Part shown: positions 1 through 7,281 of the stretch, in pieces | How the letters are laid out: each line of letters starts with the position of its first letter | How positions within the stretch are numbered: the stretch's first letter is position 1 | Origin: a virus | Virus record (IMG/VR): IMGVR_UViG_3300034082_001961 | Location: 1 to 21,045 of that record | Reading direction: 5' to 3' (one strand) | DNA: 21,045 nucleotides | Notes under the pieces: generated by a model | The model's database searches: none | What the model saw: only the letters and a program-made list of their open reading frames with translations | Told to the model about the DNA's origin: nothing | Made by a program: the position numbers and the translations under genes

Positions 1-677
1 GCTTCTGCTTTCATTGCCGCACCGTTTAGACTGCTTCCGCCCTGTGGGCCAGCAATTTGAGCAAACTTTTCACGGGCTTGACCTAGCATCATTTTACAGT
101 TGGCTAAACTATAGTCTTTAATCCACTGCCCTGCATAGGTATCGTCAATAATAGCAAAATCTGGCTTGGTATTATAGACCCATAACATTACTTCTTCGTC
201 ACCACGAGGGCGTTGCTGAATCATAATCTTGCGACTTTGTGGTTGCCAGATAAAGTTAATAAATGATCCAAACATCTTTCCTACTAATTCTTGATAACCG
301 CTGAATAATTCATAGGTTAATAGTCCACCCATATTTGTCGAACTTAACAAATAGGTATTAGTATAGGCTAGATTGAACGGTTCAAATACTGTACCGCCCG
401 TACCGTTGCCTGTGCGAGATCCTATACTGCGTCTAAAAATTTGTCGTACTTGTTGTATTTCTTTAGGCAAAATATATTCTTGCTGATCTTGTCTTAGTGT
501 TAAAAACGCATAACTTTCCTCAACAGCGTTATCTGAACGCTGTCGAAACACTGCTAATGCTCTATTAAGTGCAGTTTCGTAGTGTATAGGATCTAGTTCT
601 ACATCAATCATGCCGTCGCCTAGCATGGCTTTGCAATAACTAAAAACTTCTTGCTTTGATTGGTCTATTTGGCTCAT
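1..677 (-). CDS. 13: T4 gp13-like neck (head completion) protein, 3' end outside window
   Basis: Reading leftwards from the ATG at 677 gives 225 residues without a stop before the window edge; T4 gp13 has about 309, so the C-terminus is missing. The N-terminal stretch with GDGMIDVELDP and the following helix (ALNRALAVF) matches the T4 gp13 pattern of a short helix, an I-x-V-E-L-x-P motif and then a helix ending in a similar xRALxxF. The later part (WIKDYSLANCKMMLGQAREK, then a GPQGGSSLNG loop) matches the gp13 C-terminal half, where a W-x-x-x-Y/F helix precedes a G-G-x-x-x-N-G loop. In T4, gp13 and gp14 form the neck that closes the filled head and accepts the tail. Here the gene is divergent from the gp14-like gene, with 27 bp between the start codons; in T4 both genes point the same way. 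No Shine-Dalgarno is obvious. The family call is fairly secure, but by eye only. Confidence 0.78.
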   Translation of the reverse strand, partial: MSQIDQSKQEVFSYCKAMLGDGMIDVELDPIHYETALNRALAVFRQRSDNAVEESYAFLTLRQDQQEYILPKEIQQVRQIFRRSIGSRTGNGTGGTVFEPFNLAYTNTYLLSSTNMGGLLTYELFSGYQELVGKMFGSFINFIWQPQSRKIMIQQRPRGDEEVMLWVYNTKPDFAIIDDTYAGQWIKDYSLANCKMMLGQAREKFAQIAGPQGGSSLNGAAMKAE

Positions 678-682
678 ACTGT

Positions 683-690
683 TATTTATT
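683..690 (-). promoter_or_regulatory. AATAAATA late-promoter-like element before gp13
   Basis: The minus strand reads GAATAAATAACAG here, five bases before the gp13-like ATG. AATAAATA resembles the T4 late promoter core TATAAATA. The same 13-mer occurs in the tandem elements upstream of the glycine-rich gene that starts at 14409. If it is a promoter, transcription would begin at or next to the start codon, giving an almost leaderless mRNA. An 8-bp AT-rich match can arise by chance. Confidence 0.35.
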
Positions 691-704
691 CTTGCGGTAA
701 ATAT

Positions 705-2102
705 ATGACTATGCCAAGACTAAGTCTTTATCGTCCTGAAAAGGGCAATGATTATAAATTTATAGATAAAAATATCTGGGAAATGTTCCAGGTTGGTGGT
801 ACTGATGTGTTTATACATCGATACCTAGGACCCGGTGCTACAGGTAATGCAGCTACGCCTACTCAGCCTGTGTATTCTACAGATGATCCTACACAAATTC
901 AAGATTTGTTATTTTTAGAAAATAGAGATCGAAAATACGATCCCGATGTCTATGTAATGAGAGGCGTATACAGCCTTCAAGATTTAGATTTTAATCTAAG
1001 TCAATTTGGATTATTCTTACAAAATGATACTGTTTTTATCACGTTTCATATTAATGATACTATAGAAAAATTAGGTCGTAAGTTGATCAGCGGTGATGTT
1101 ATAGAGCTTCCGCATTTGAAAGATGATCATGCTCTTAATGATTTTCAGTTTGCTCTAAGAAGATTCTATGTTATCGAAGAAGTCAATCGAGCAGCTGAAG
1201 GATTTTCTGTAACTTGGTATCCACACTTATATCGTGCTAAATGTAAACCACTAGTCGACAGTCAAGAATTTAAAGAAATACTAGATCAAGTTGCCAATAG
1301 AGATGCAATGGTTGGTACTTATAGTTCTAGTGTAACCTATTATCCAGGCGATGTTGTTACAGGTCTAGACGGAAAAAATTATACAGTTATACAAGAAGTT
1401 ACTGGAGTTGCACCTCCTAATGCTACCTATTACGAACTTGCTGACAGCCTGCGTAATATTATGAGTACCTACGAAAAAGAAATGCAGATTACACAGGCAG
1501 TTCTTGATCAGGCTGAAGCAGACGCCCCTAGAAGTGGCTCAGATACCACACAATTTTATACTTTAACTGTAGACGAAAATAAACTTCCTGTACTGGTAAC
1601 ATCTGACACAAATCAATTAGATGCTAGTATAGAAACACAAGCCACAGACGAAGCTGGTAATCCGTTGTTTGACACTGACGGTAATCCAATATATGTAGGA
1701 GTCACCGCCGCCACTGCCTTGTTGTCTTCGGAAAAATCTGCCTACGACGGATATCTAGTAGGGGACGGTGTTCCACCAAACGGTGCTCCGTTCACAGCTG
1801 GTATAGCATTTCCTCTAGCTCCTGCGGATGGTCAATTCTGTCTACGTAAAGATTATTTCCCATATAGGTTGTTTAGATACAACGGATCAAGATGGGTCAA
1901 AGTTGAAGATAAGGTTAGAATGACCATGAGCAATCTCGGTGACAGTGATGTTGGAGTTGGTGATCAGTTTGAAGGCAAAGATGTTCGTAAGACACAAAAA
2001 GCTGGATTCATTAATAATACAAATACTAGTACAATAAACGGTCATACTGTTAAAGAACGACAAAGCCTTAGTAAGGCTCTTAGACCAGAGGCAGACGAAT
2101 AA
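705..2102 (+). CDS. 14: T4 gp14-like neck protein with long C-terminal extension
   Basis: 465 residues from the ATG at 705; an in-frame TTG at 660 would add 15 residues but overlaps the start of the divergent gp13 gene, so it was not chosen. The N-terminal 195 residues resemble T4 gp14: a YVMRGVYSLQDLD segment (about 83-95), a FGLFLQNDTVFITFHIND strand pair (101-118), a GDVIELPHL motif (130-138) and FYVIEEVNRAAEGFS (154-168). T4 gp14 has 256 residues. The extra part begins around residue 208 with YYPGDVVTGLDGKNYTVIQE and a following TGVAPPN, a pattern seen in CBM5/12-like carbohydrate-binding or phage accessory domains. It ends with a YNGSRWVK segment typical of phage surface modules. With gp13 it would form the neck joining head and tail. 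It runs directly into the gp15-like gene (stop TAA at 2100-2102, next ATG at 2102), so the two are translationally coupled. Confidence 0.82.
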   Translation: MTMPRLSLYRPEKGNDYKFIDKNIWEMFQVGGTDVFIHRYLGPGATGNAATPTQPVYSTDDPTQIQDLLFLENRDRKYDPDVYVMRGVYSLQDLDFNLSQFGLFLQNDTVFITFHINDTIEKLGRKLISGDVIELPHLKDDHALNDFQFALRRFYVIEEVNRAAEGFSVTWYPHLYRAKCKPLVDSQEFKEILDQVANRDAMVGTYSSSVTYYPGDVVTGLDGKNYTVIQEVTGVAPPNATYYELADSLRNIMSTYEKEMQITQAVLDQAEADAPRSGSDTTQFYTLTVDENKLPVLVTSDTNQLDASIETQATDEAGNPLFDTDGNPIYVGVTAATALLSSEKSAYDGYLVGDGVPPNGAPFTAGIAFPLAPADGQFCLRKDYFPYRLFRYNGSRWVKVEDKVRMTMSNLGDSDVGVGDQFEGKDVRKTQKAGFINNTNTSTINGHTVKERQSLSKALRPEADE

Positions 2103-3580
2103 TGGATTATTTTTACGATGGCCAAGTAAGACGATATGTTACACAGTTTATGAGAATCTTCATAGGATTCAAATATAAAACTGGAGGTGATGTTCCCGAA
2201 GAAAGGCACGTTCCTGTTATGTATGGAGACTTGACTAGACAAGTTGCTGGTATTATTAAAGACAATAGTGAAAATAAACTTTCAACTGTGCCTAGAATTG
2301 CCTGCTATATCAGTGGACTAGAATTAGACACTTCTAGACTCAGTGACTACAGTTTTGTCAGTAAGTTATCGGTAAGAGAAAGAGAATACACAGTTAATAA
2401 TCTAGGAGAAAGAGAGTACGGTGGCGCACAAGGCGGTGGGTACACAGTAGAAAGACTAATGCCGACTCCGTTTAAGTTAACCTTGAAGGCAGAAATTTGG
2501 ACTTCAAACACTGATCAGAAGCTACAGTTGCTTGAGCAGATTTTAGTACTGTTTAATCCCAGTCTTGAAATTCAAACTACAGACAACTACGTTGACTGGA
2601 CCAGCATTAGTGTAGTGGATCTCAACAGTGTTAATTTTAGTTCTAGAACAATTCCGCAAGGCACTGAAAGTGAAATTGACATTTGTACTTTAGAATTTCA
2701 AACACCTATTTGGATTAGCCCGCCTGCAAAAGTTAAAAAATTAGGCATCATTAAAAATATCATAATGAATGTATTTGGAGAATCTGGTCAGTTGTTAGGA
2801 CTAGAAGATCTAATATTCAACGGTGATAATCCAACATCACAGGTAAGAAATACTGTAGACAGATTTGGAGTGTTGTTGATCTTAAACAAAGCCACTGGAT
2901 TCTACGACCTAACTGTATTGGATGTTTACGAAGCGGTATTAGGGCTAGGATTAGATGCGTCTCTTTATAAGGGTAATCAACTTCGATTAGACTGGTATAA
3001 GGTATTAGAGATTCATGGCGGCTATACTGGTACAAGTAGAATACACTTTACACAGCCAAGCGGCTATGAAGTAACTGGAACATTTACAATCAACGAAGTT
3101 GATCCTACGTATCTAGTTATAGATCTAGACATGGATACTATTCCCACAAATACAATGTCAGCAGTAACCGCTATAGTTGATCCTTATAAGTTTAGTCCTA
3201 TTGAAAAATTTGGAAGTATTGCTGCAATTCCAGTGGGCACTAGGTATCTAATGTTAGATGATGTTAACAATAGTGCTAATGTTGGACAACACGTAGAAAA
3301 TGGCGGATGGAATTATGGAGATAGCGGCTCAACTGCCTACGATGGTCCAGATGCTTGGAAAGATTTAATCAGCGACGATACTGTGATCAAAGCTAATTCT
3401 ATAATAGAATGGACTGGCACTACCTGGATAGAAACATTTGACCCTAGCACAGTTACAGCTATTCAATATTTTACTAATTTGACCACGGGCGTACAGTATA
3501 AATGGGATGGCACACAATGGTTACGTTCGTTTGAAGGCGAATACGCTGCCGGATATTGGAGATTTGATCTAGATGCTTGA
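2102..3580 (+). CDS. 15: T4 gp15-like tail completion/sheath stabiliser protein, extended
   Basis: 492 residues; T4 gp15 has 272. The N-terminus (YFYDGQVRRYVTQFMRIF) matches the T4 gp15 start pattern Y-F-Y-x4-R-R-Y-x3-M-x3-F closely. Conserved middle features are also present: PRIACYISGLELD (about 64-76), a PTPFKLTLKAEIWTS segment with the TPF/P-x-K-x-x-x-x-L strand (about 122-136), LEQILVLFNPSLEIQ (about 144-158) and a final IWISPPAKVK. In T4 the protein forms a hexameric ring that caps the tail tube and sheath and docks onto the neck. Residues after about 230 have no counterpart in T4 and end with a YKWDGTQWL motif, similar to the C-terminal YNGSRWVK of the gp14-like neighbour, so both neck genes seem to have gained surface-type modules. 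The TAATG junction with the gp14-like gene indicates co-translation. Confidence 0.83.
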   Translation: MDYFYDGQVRRYVTQFMRIFIGFKYKTGGDVPEERHVPVMYGDLTRQVAGIIKDNSENKLSTVPRIACYISGLELDTSRLSDYSFVSKLSVREREYTVNNLGEREYGGAQGGGYTVERLMPTPFKLTLKAEIWTSNTDQKLQLLEQILVLFNPSLEIQTTDNYVDWTSISVVDLNSVNFSSRTIPQGTESEIDICTLEFQTPIWISPPAKVKKLGIIKNIIMNVFGESGQLLGLEDLIFNGDNPTSQVRNTVDRFGVLLILNKATGFYDLTVLDVYEAVLGLGLDASLYKGNQLRLDWYKVLEIHGGYTGTSRIHFTQPSGYEVTGTFTINEVDPTYLVIDLDMDTIPTNTMSAVTAIVDPYKFSPIEKFGSIAAIPVGTRYLMLDDVNNSANVGQHVENGGWNYGDSGSTAYDGPDAWKDLISDDTVIKANSIIEWTGTTWIETFDPSTVTAIQYFTNLTTGVQYKWDGTQWLRSFEGEYAAGYWRFDLDA

Positions 3581-3591
3581 TAAGTATCTAG

Positions 3592-3975
3592 ATGCAACAG
3601 CGTGCCGGTTTACTATTTTTATCTAAAAATACCAAAAGAATACTTCTTATTTTAGAAGATTCTAAGTGGACTGTGCCTACTTTTCCTCGAAGCAATTCTC
3701 TATTAGAAGATGTTGATCCTCTAATGAAAGATTTTTCAACTGGAAAGATTTTACCAATCGAATTATATCTCAGCGAAGATAGAGGATTTGAATACGGCAC
3801 TTATGTGTGCCTAGTTGATCAAGAATTTTTAACCACTAAGGCAGCATCGATTGCTTGGTGTGGATTAGAAGATCTTCCAAAAAATCTACACAATGGGCTA
3901 AAGGCCACATTAAATAATTCTATTATACAATCTAAAATATCAACAATTCTGGAATTATCAAATTCGTTAAACTAA
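3592..3975 (+). CDS. Degenerate Nudix-like small protein
   Basis: 127 residues beginning 11 bases after the gp15-like stop, with no clear Shine-Dalgarno. The opening strand AGLLFLSKNTKRILLILED followed by SKWTVPTFP has the shape of the first beta-strands of phage Nudix hydrolases (A-G-x-x-F-x-x-x-T-x-R-x-L-L-x-L then W-x-x-P-x-G). The end, AWCGLEDLPKNLHNGLK, resembles the W-x-x-x-x-x-L-P helix that closes such domains. The Nudix box itself (G-x5-E-x7-R-E-x2-E-E) is absent: where it should lie the protein has SNSLLEDVDPLMKDFSTGK. If it is a Nudix fold, it should lack pyrophosphohydrolase activity and may be structural or regulatory. The fold call rests on pattern shape alone. T4 has the terminase genes 16 and 17 at this position; they are not seen in this window. 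Confidence 0.4.
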   Translation: MQQRAGLLFLSKNTKRILLILEDSKWTVPTFPRSNSLLEDVDPLMKDFSTGKILPIELYLSEDRGFEYGTYVCLVDQEFLTTKAASIAWCGLEDLPKNLHNGLKATLNNSIIQSKISTILELSNSLN

Positions 3976-4000
3976 CAAACAATTGGAGTTTAAAGCAACA

Positions 4001-4285
4001 ATGCAACAAATTAAAAAATCTAAAATATTTCAAACAGACCTAGCTCGATACAGTACCATTATCGAAAGCGTACCCGAAGGTCCATTGAAAACTGATCTTA
4101 ATAGATTACTAGGTTCGTTAATCACTGAGGTTCGAAAAATGGATGAGATGCACATCGAAATGATCTATACTAAACAATTACCATCAATGGGGCAAGAATT
4201 TCGAGAAAAAATTGGTGCTATTCGAAAACAACTAGATCAAAAAATTAAAGAGTTTTCGGGATCAGTTGTCTCAAAAAAATCATAA
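4001..4285 (+). CDS. Small helical protein of unknown function
   Basis: 94 residues from the ATG at 4001. A TTG at 3983 would add six residues, but the GGAG at 3985-3988 just after it looks like the ribosome binding site for 4001, although its spacing of about 12 bases is long. The protein is charged and appears almost wholly alpha-helical, with a heptad-like second half (around EFREKIGAIRKQLDQKIKEF), suggesting a coiled coil or small assembly factor. No cysteine, signal peptide or membrane segment is seen. It sits between the neck genes and the oxygenase run, and is probably transcribed with the gp14/gp15-like genes. I do not recognise the family. Confidence 0.6.
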   Translation: MQQIKKSKIFQTDLARYSTIIESVPEGPLKTDLNRLLGSLITEVRKMDEMHIEMIYTKQLPSMGQEFREKIGAIRKQLDQKIKEFSGSVVSKKS

Positions 4286-4293
4286 AATAAATA
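4286..4293 (+). promoter_or_regulatory. AATAAATA late-promoter-like element before the oxygenase run
   Basis: AATAAATA lies 23 bases before the start codon at 4317 and overlaps the end of the preceding small gene's 3' region. A good Shine-Dalgarno (TAGGAG, 4305-4310, six bases before the ATG) follows. The spacing fits a T4-type late promoter feeding the co-directional enzyme genes from 4317 to 11346. The assignment depends on similarity to TATAAATA and on position. Confidence 0.5.
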
Positions 4294-4316
4294 GTAGTCA
4301 CTTGTAGGAGTCCCTA

Positions 4317-5078
4317 ATGCAATTAAAATATTCATATTACTATTTTAAATCGGCAATTCCGCCGGAAACTTGTAAAAGAATCATAGACCTCGGCGTGTCT
4401 AAATTAGCCGCTGAAAAAGAAAAAGGTATAAATGTTGAAGCATATACCTTCGGAGATCGACAGAAGAGTGCTGTAGGCGACGGGGTTCCATCACAAGGAG
4501 AATTAAGCAGACAAGAACTCAAAAAGAAAGGCATAGAAAACGTATATGTTAGAGACAGCGAAGTTACATGGCTTAATGAAAAATGGTTATATGATTTAAT
4601 ACATCCGTTAGTTAAAGAAGCAAACGCTAGGGCCGGATGGAATTACGAATGGGACTATTCAGAACATTTTCAATTTACAGTTTATAACTCTCCAGGTGGT
4701 TTTTATGGATGGCACAAAGACGGGGACAGCGATCATCCCGGAGTTTATAAAAGATACATACATGGAGTTACTCCTGCTCCAATGAAAGCGGATGGTAAAT
4801 TACCTGACAAGTATACCACTGATCCTAATATGATTGGAAAGATTAGAAAGCTATCATTAACACTTAATTTAAATGCCCCAGGAGAATACGAAGGTGGTAA
4901 TTTAAAATTTGATTTTGGTCATCATTCAGATAGTGAGCAGTTTTTTGAGTGTGAAGAAATTCGACCCCAAGGATCTGTAATTGTATTTCCGTCATTTCTA
5001 GATCATTGCGTTACTCCTGTAACATCAGGTACTAGATACAGCCTAGTTCTTTGGAGTTTAGGCCCACCGTTCAAATAA
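4317..5078 (+). CDS. Prolyl-4-hydroxylase-like 2OG/Fe(II) dioxygenase
   Basis: 253 residues with a well-spaced TAGGAG ribosome site. The double-stranded beta-helix carries the complete facial triad: H133 and D135 in YGWHKDGDSDH, and H230 in FLDHCVTPVTSGTRYSL, with R240 placed to bind the 2-oxoglutarate C5 carboxylate. A GGNLKF strand (about 193-198) and GSVIVFPSF (219-227) are typical of the P4Hc family. Such enzymes couple 2-oxoglutarate decarboxylation to hydroxylation of prolyl or other residues or small molecules; the substrate cannot be read from sequence. An insert of about 35 residues between HxD and the LTLNLN strand (around 140-178) may form a substrate lid. No signal peptide is seen, so cytoplasmic. 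It is the first gene behind a likely late promoter and is followed after four bases by a second, shorter homologue with the same C-terminal W-x-x-GP ending. Confidence 0.88.
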   Translation: MQLKYSYYYFKSAIPPETCKRIIDLGVSKLAAEKEKGINVEAYTFGDRQKSAVGDGVPSQGELSRQELKKKGIENVYVRDSEVTWLNEKWLYDLIHPLVKEANARAGWNYEWDYSEHFQFTVYNSPGGFYGWHKDGDSDHPGVYKRYIHGVTPAPMKADGKLPDKYTTDPNMIGKIRKLSLTLNLNAPGEYEGGNLKFDFGHHSDSEQFFECEEIRPQGSVIVFPSFLDHCVTPVTSGTRYSLVLWSLGPPFK

Positions 5079-5082
5079 AAAT

Positions 5083-5625
5083 ATGTTTTTATACGACTGG
5101 TATACTCTCAAAGAATTGTATTCTAACGAAGAATGCAATGCCTTGCTTGAAATATCTCAAAATAATCAAAGCAATATACTTAAAGATCGTGGTGCAGAAG
5201 AAAAAAATGTAACTACAACTGTTGTAGAGATGCACTATTATGGTCAACTGTTAGATAAATTATTTGATATGGTTCATAGTGTTAATAGAAACTATTACGG
5301 ATTTGATCTATTCCCAGAAAGACCGCTGGGAATGAATGTCAATACCTATTCTGATTCCACTAATGAATATCCCTATCATCGAGATTGCAATAGTCCTGGT
5401 ACATCTTGTGATTCCAAACTCACTGCTATTATGAATATTTCTGACGAACCTTATGAAGGCGGTGATTTTTTTATGTTTTTTGGTCATGATATGCCTATTC
5501 CAGAATTACATCAACGAGGGTCTCTTTTAGTTTTCCCTAGTCAGATATATCATAAGGTAACTCCGGTAACATCAGGCAAAAGAATAACATTGTCAACTTG
5601 GTTACAAGGTCCAAATTTTGTATGA
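5083..5625 (+). CDS. Second prolyl-4-hydroxylase-like 2OG/Fe(II) dioxygenase
   Basis: 180 residues. The fold is shorter than in the upstream gene, but the active site is complete: H99 and D101 in YPYHRDCN, H157 in QIYHKVTPVTSGKRITLS, and R167 for 2-oxoglutarate. EGGDFFMFFG (125-134) corresponds to the EGGNLKF strand of the neighbour, and both proteins end in a W-x-x-GP-x-F motif, so the two are probably ancient paralogues with diverged N-terminal halves. The N-terminal part (LYSNEECNALLEIS) resembles the helix that opens many P4H-type enzymes. The start follows the upstream stop by four bases, and its stop overlaps the next start (ATGA at 5622-5625), so it belongs to the same polycistronic unit. 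The substrate is unknown. Confidence 0.86.
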   Translation: MFLYDWYTLKELYSNEECNALLEISQNNQSNILKDRGAEEKNVTTTVVEMHYYGQLLDKLFDMVHSVNRNYYGFDLFPERPLGMNVNTYSDSTNEYPYHRDCNSPGTSCDSKLTAIMNISDEPYEGGDFFMFFGHDMPIPELHQRGSLLVFPSQIYHKVTPVTSGKRITLSTWLQGPNFV

Positions 5626-6215
5626 GAATTGATAGTTTAATTATTGATAATTTTTTAGACGACCCTGATTACATAAGAAGTGTAGCATTGCAGTCTGAAT
5701 TTAATTTAACTGGGAGTTTTCCCGGACGACGGACGTACCAATGTGATACGTTATACAATAACGAAGTTAAAAATAAATTAGAAAAAATTTTAAATTTAAA
5801 AATAATTGATTGGAACAAACATTTTGACCAAACAGCCAACGAAGTTGTTGATCTTGATACAAGTTGTTTTCAATTATGTTTAGATAATGCAGAAACCTGG
5901 ATACACCCAGACCCTACTGAATTTACGGGAATATTATATCTAACTCCTGATGCTCCTGTAGATGCTGGCACTGGTATTTACAGGCATAAGCAAACAGGAA
6001 TTTATAAACACTCTAACGATTGTCAAGTCGATGATAAATTTATAGACAACTGGGAAATTATCACATTTTCTGGCAACGTTTATAATAGAATGTTTATTTT
6101 TAGGGGAGACCTATATCACAGAAGTGTGATGCCAGGATTTGGAGTCGATAAATATTCCGGCAGATTAACTCAAACATTCTTTTTTAATACAGAAGAATAT
6201 AAAAATAGGAAATAA
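5622..6215 (+). CDS. DUF6445-like protein, putative Fe(II) oxygenase fold
   Basis: 197 residues from the ATG at 5622, which overlaps the previous stop as ATGA; an in-frame TTG at 5598 would extend 24 bases back into that gene and has no ribosome site. The opening DSLIIDNFLDDPDYIRSVAL, the core WIHPDPTEFTGILYLTPDAP (93-112), GTGIYRHKQTG, and the end with LYHRSVM and GRLTQTFFF match my memory of the DUF6445 family, which occurs beside tryptophan halogenases and in marine phages. H95, D97, H166 and R181 are arranged like the HxD...H...R site of 2-oxoglutarate oxygenases, so an iron-dependent hydroxylase is plausible though not demonstrated for the family as far as I know. It is tightly coupled to its neighbours (the next ATG is one base after the stop). 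Confidence 0.78.
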   Translation: MRIDSLIIDNFLDDPDYIRSVALQSEFNLTGSFPGRRTYQCDTLYNNEVKNKLEKILNLKIIDWNKHFDQTANEVVDLDTSCFQLCLDNAETWIHPDPTEFTGILYLTPDAPVDAGTGIYRHKQTGIYKHSNDCQVDDKFIDNWEIITFSGNVYNRMFIFRGDLYHRSVMPGFGVDKYSGRLTQTFFFNTEEYKNRK

Positions 6216-6216
6216 A

Positions 6217-6930
6217 ATGGAAACCGTAGAAGCCACAATTAAAAACTCAGTTGACAACTCGCTTGATGAGTTGTATAAAAATACTTCCCAATATTTTAAA
6301 GATCACAAATATTTGGTTTTAAAAAGTTTCATTGATCCGAATATGGCTGGTCTGTTGTACCAATACTCATTGGTTAAAGTGCAACAAATAGATTTTAAAA
6401 GTATGTTTGACAAAGCTGCCTACAATGAAGGTTGGGATGGCAGATTTGGTGACGAGCAAGCTCCGATTAGTTATAATTGTTATGCTGATGCTATGATGGA
6501 AACAATTTTAGCGGCTAGTACAAAAACACTAAGCCAATATGTAGGTTTTGAATTAACTCCTAACTATAGTTATTGGCGATTGTATCAGCAAGGCGAAGTC
6601 TTGTTAAGACATCGAGATCGAGAAAGTTGCGAAGTTAGTGCAACAATGTGTTTGGGGTATAATGTTTCTAATTTAGATCAGGAAAAACATCCAGGATACA
6701 ACTGGCCAATGTTTGTAGAAACTGAAGATGCTCCAGACGGAGTACCTATCAACTTAGAACCCGGTGATATAATCATATATCGAGGTTGCGATGTTGAACA
6801 CTGGCGAGAGAAATTTCTTGGGTTAAATCACGCTCAGTTATTTTTACATTATAATGACCCAACAGGTCCGTTTGGAATTAGGTTAGACGGGAGACCTATT
6901 CTAGCAGTACCTAAACACTTTCAAAAATAA
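6217..6930 (+). CDS. Putative 2OG/Fe(II) oxygenase, HxD...H type
   Basis: 237 residues. The protein shows YSYWRLYQQGEVLLRHRDRE (117-136), where H132 and D134 could be two iron ligands, and EPGDIIIYRGCDVEHWREKF (181-200), where H195 could be the third. The EPGD turn before the distal histidine is characteristic of the double-stranded beta-helix. The position where other members have R or K for 2-oxoglutarate is uncertain (NHAQLFLHY, about 204-212), so the co-substrate is less clear than in the two P4H-like neighbours. The N-terminal 110 residues are largely helical. Similar proteins with the H-x-D-R-x-x-C-E-x-S pattern are familiar from marine phage genomes. It follows the DUF6445-like gene after one base and precedes a gene with its own strong ribosome site. 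Confidence 0.72.
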   Translation: METVEATIKNSVDNSLDELYKNTSQYFKDHKYLVLKSFIDPNMAGLLYQYSLVKVQQIDFKSMFDKAAYNEGWDGRFGDEQAPISYNCYADAMMETILAASTKTLSQYVGFELTPNYSYWRLYQQGEVLLRHRDRESCEVSATMCLGYNVSNLDQEKHPGYNWPMFVETEDAPDGVPINLEPGDIIIYRGCDVEHWREKFLGLNHAQLFLHYNDPTGPFGIRLDGRPILAVPKHFQK

Positions 6931-6948
6931 TTTAAAAGGAGAAAATAA

Positions 6949-7281
6949 ATGTCAAAAGAAATTGTACCAGTATTTGATTACGGTAGTATCAATGAAGTCC
7001 AACAGACTGTAGCAAAAGAAATTGCAGGTTGGCTTGATTCACGTGGCCTAACAGATGTCTCTAGAGATTTGTTGGTTCGATTTAAAATTGAAGAAAATAA
7101 AAAATACGATATTACACAGTCTAAATTTTATCAGGTATGTAAGGCAGCAGGAATTTATGTTGCCGGTCAAGGAATCCTAGTAGAAGGCGAAGGTGCTAAT
7201 GCCACAGAATATCCACTAGTAGCAATTAGTGGAGATATTCGAGAACTTGATAAATTTATTGATTTTGTAAAAAATAATTAA
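6949..7281 (+). CDS. Unknown 110-aa protein with strong ribosome site, coupled to a halogenase gene
   Basis: 110 residues with AAGGAG at 6936-6941, seven bases before the ATG; this is the best Shine-Dalgarno in the enzyme run. The N-terminal half is helical (EVQQTVAKEIAGWLDSRG); the C-terminal half contains a VAGQGILVEGEGANATEYPL segment and ends in a short helix. There are a single Trp (W28) and a single Cys, and no signal peptide or membrane segment. Its stop shares a base with the next start (TAATG), so it is translationally coupled to the halogenase-like gene. I do not recognise the family. The strong ribosome site suggests that more of it is made than of the flanking enzymes, as for a substrate, carrier or structural protein, but that is inference. 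Confidence 0.65.
   Translation: MSKEIVPVFDYGSINEVQQTVAKEIAGWLDSRGLTDVSRDLLVRFKIEENKKYDITQSKFYQVCKAAGIYVAGQGILVEGEGANATEYPLVAISGDIRELDKFIDFVKNN

Noticed and set aside
660-704. TTG start adding 15 residues to the gp14-like protein
   Set aside because: It overlaps the divergent gp13 start, has no ribosome site, and the conserved N-terminus begins at the ATG at 705.
5598-5621. TTG start for the DUF6445-like protein
   Set aside because: The ATG at 5622 overlaps the upstream stop as ATGA, which is the pattern of this run, and the family N-terminus fits.
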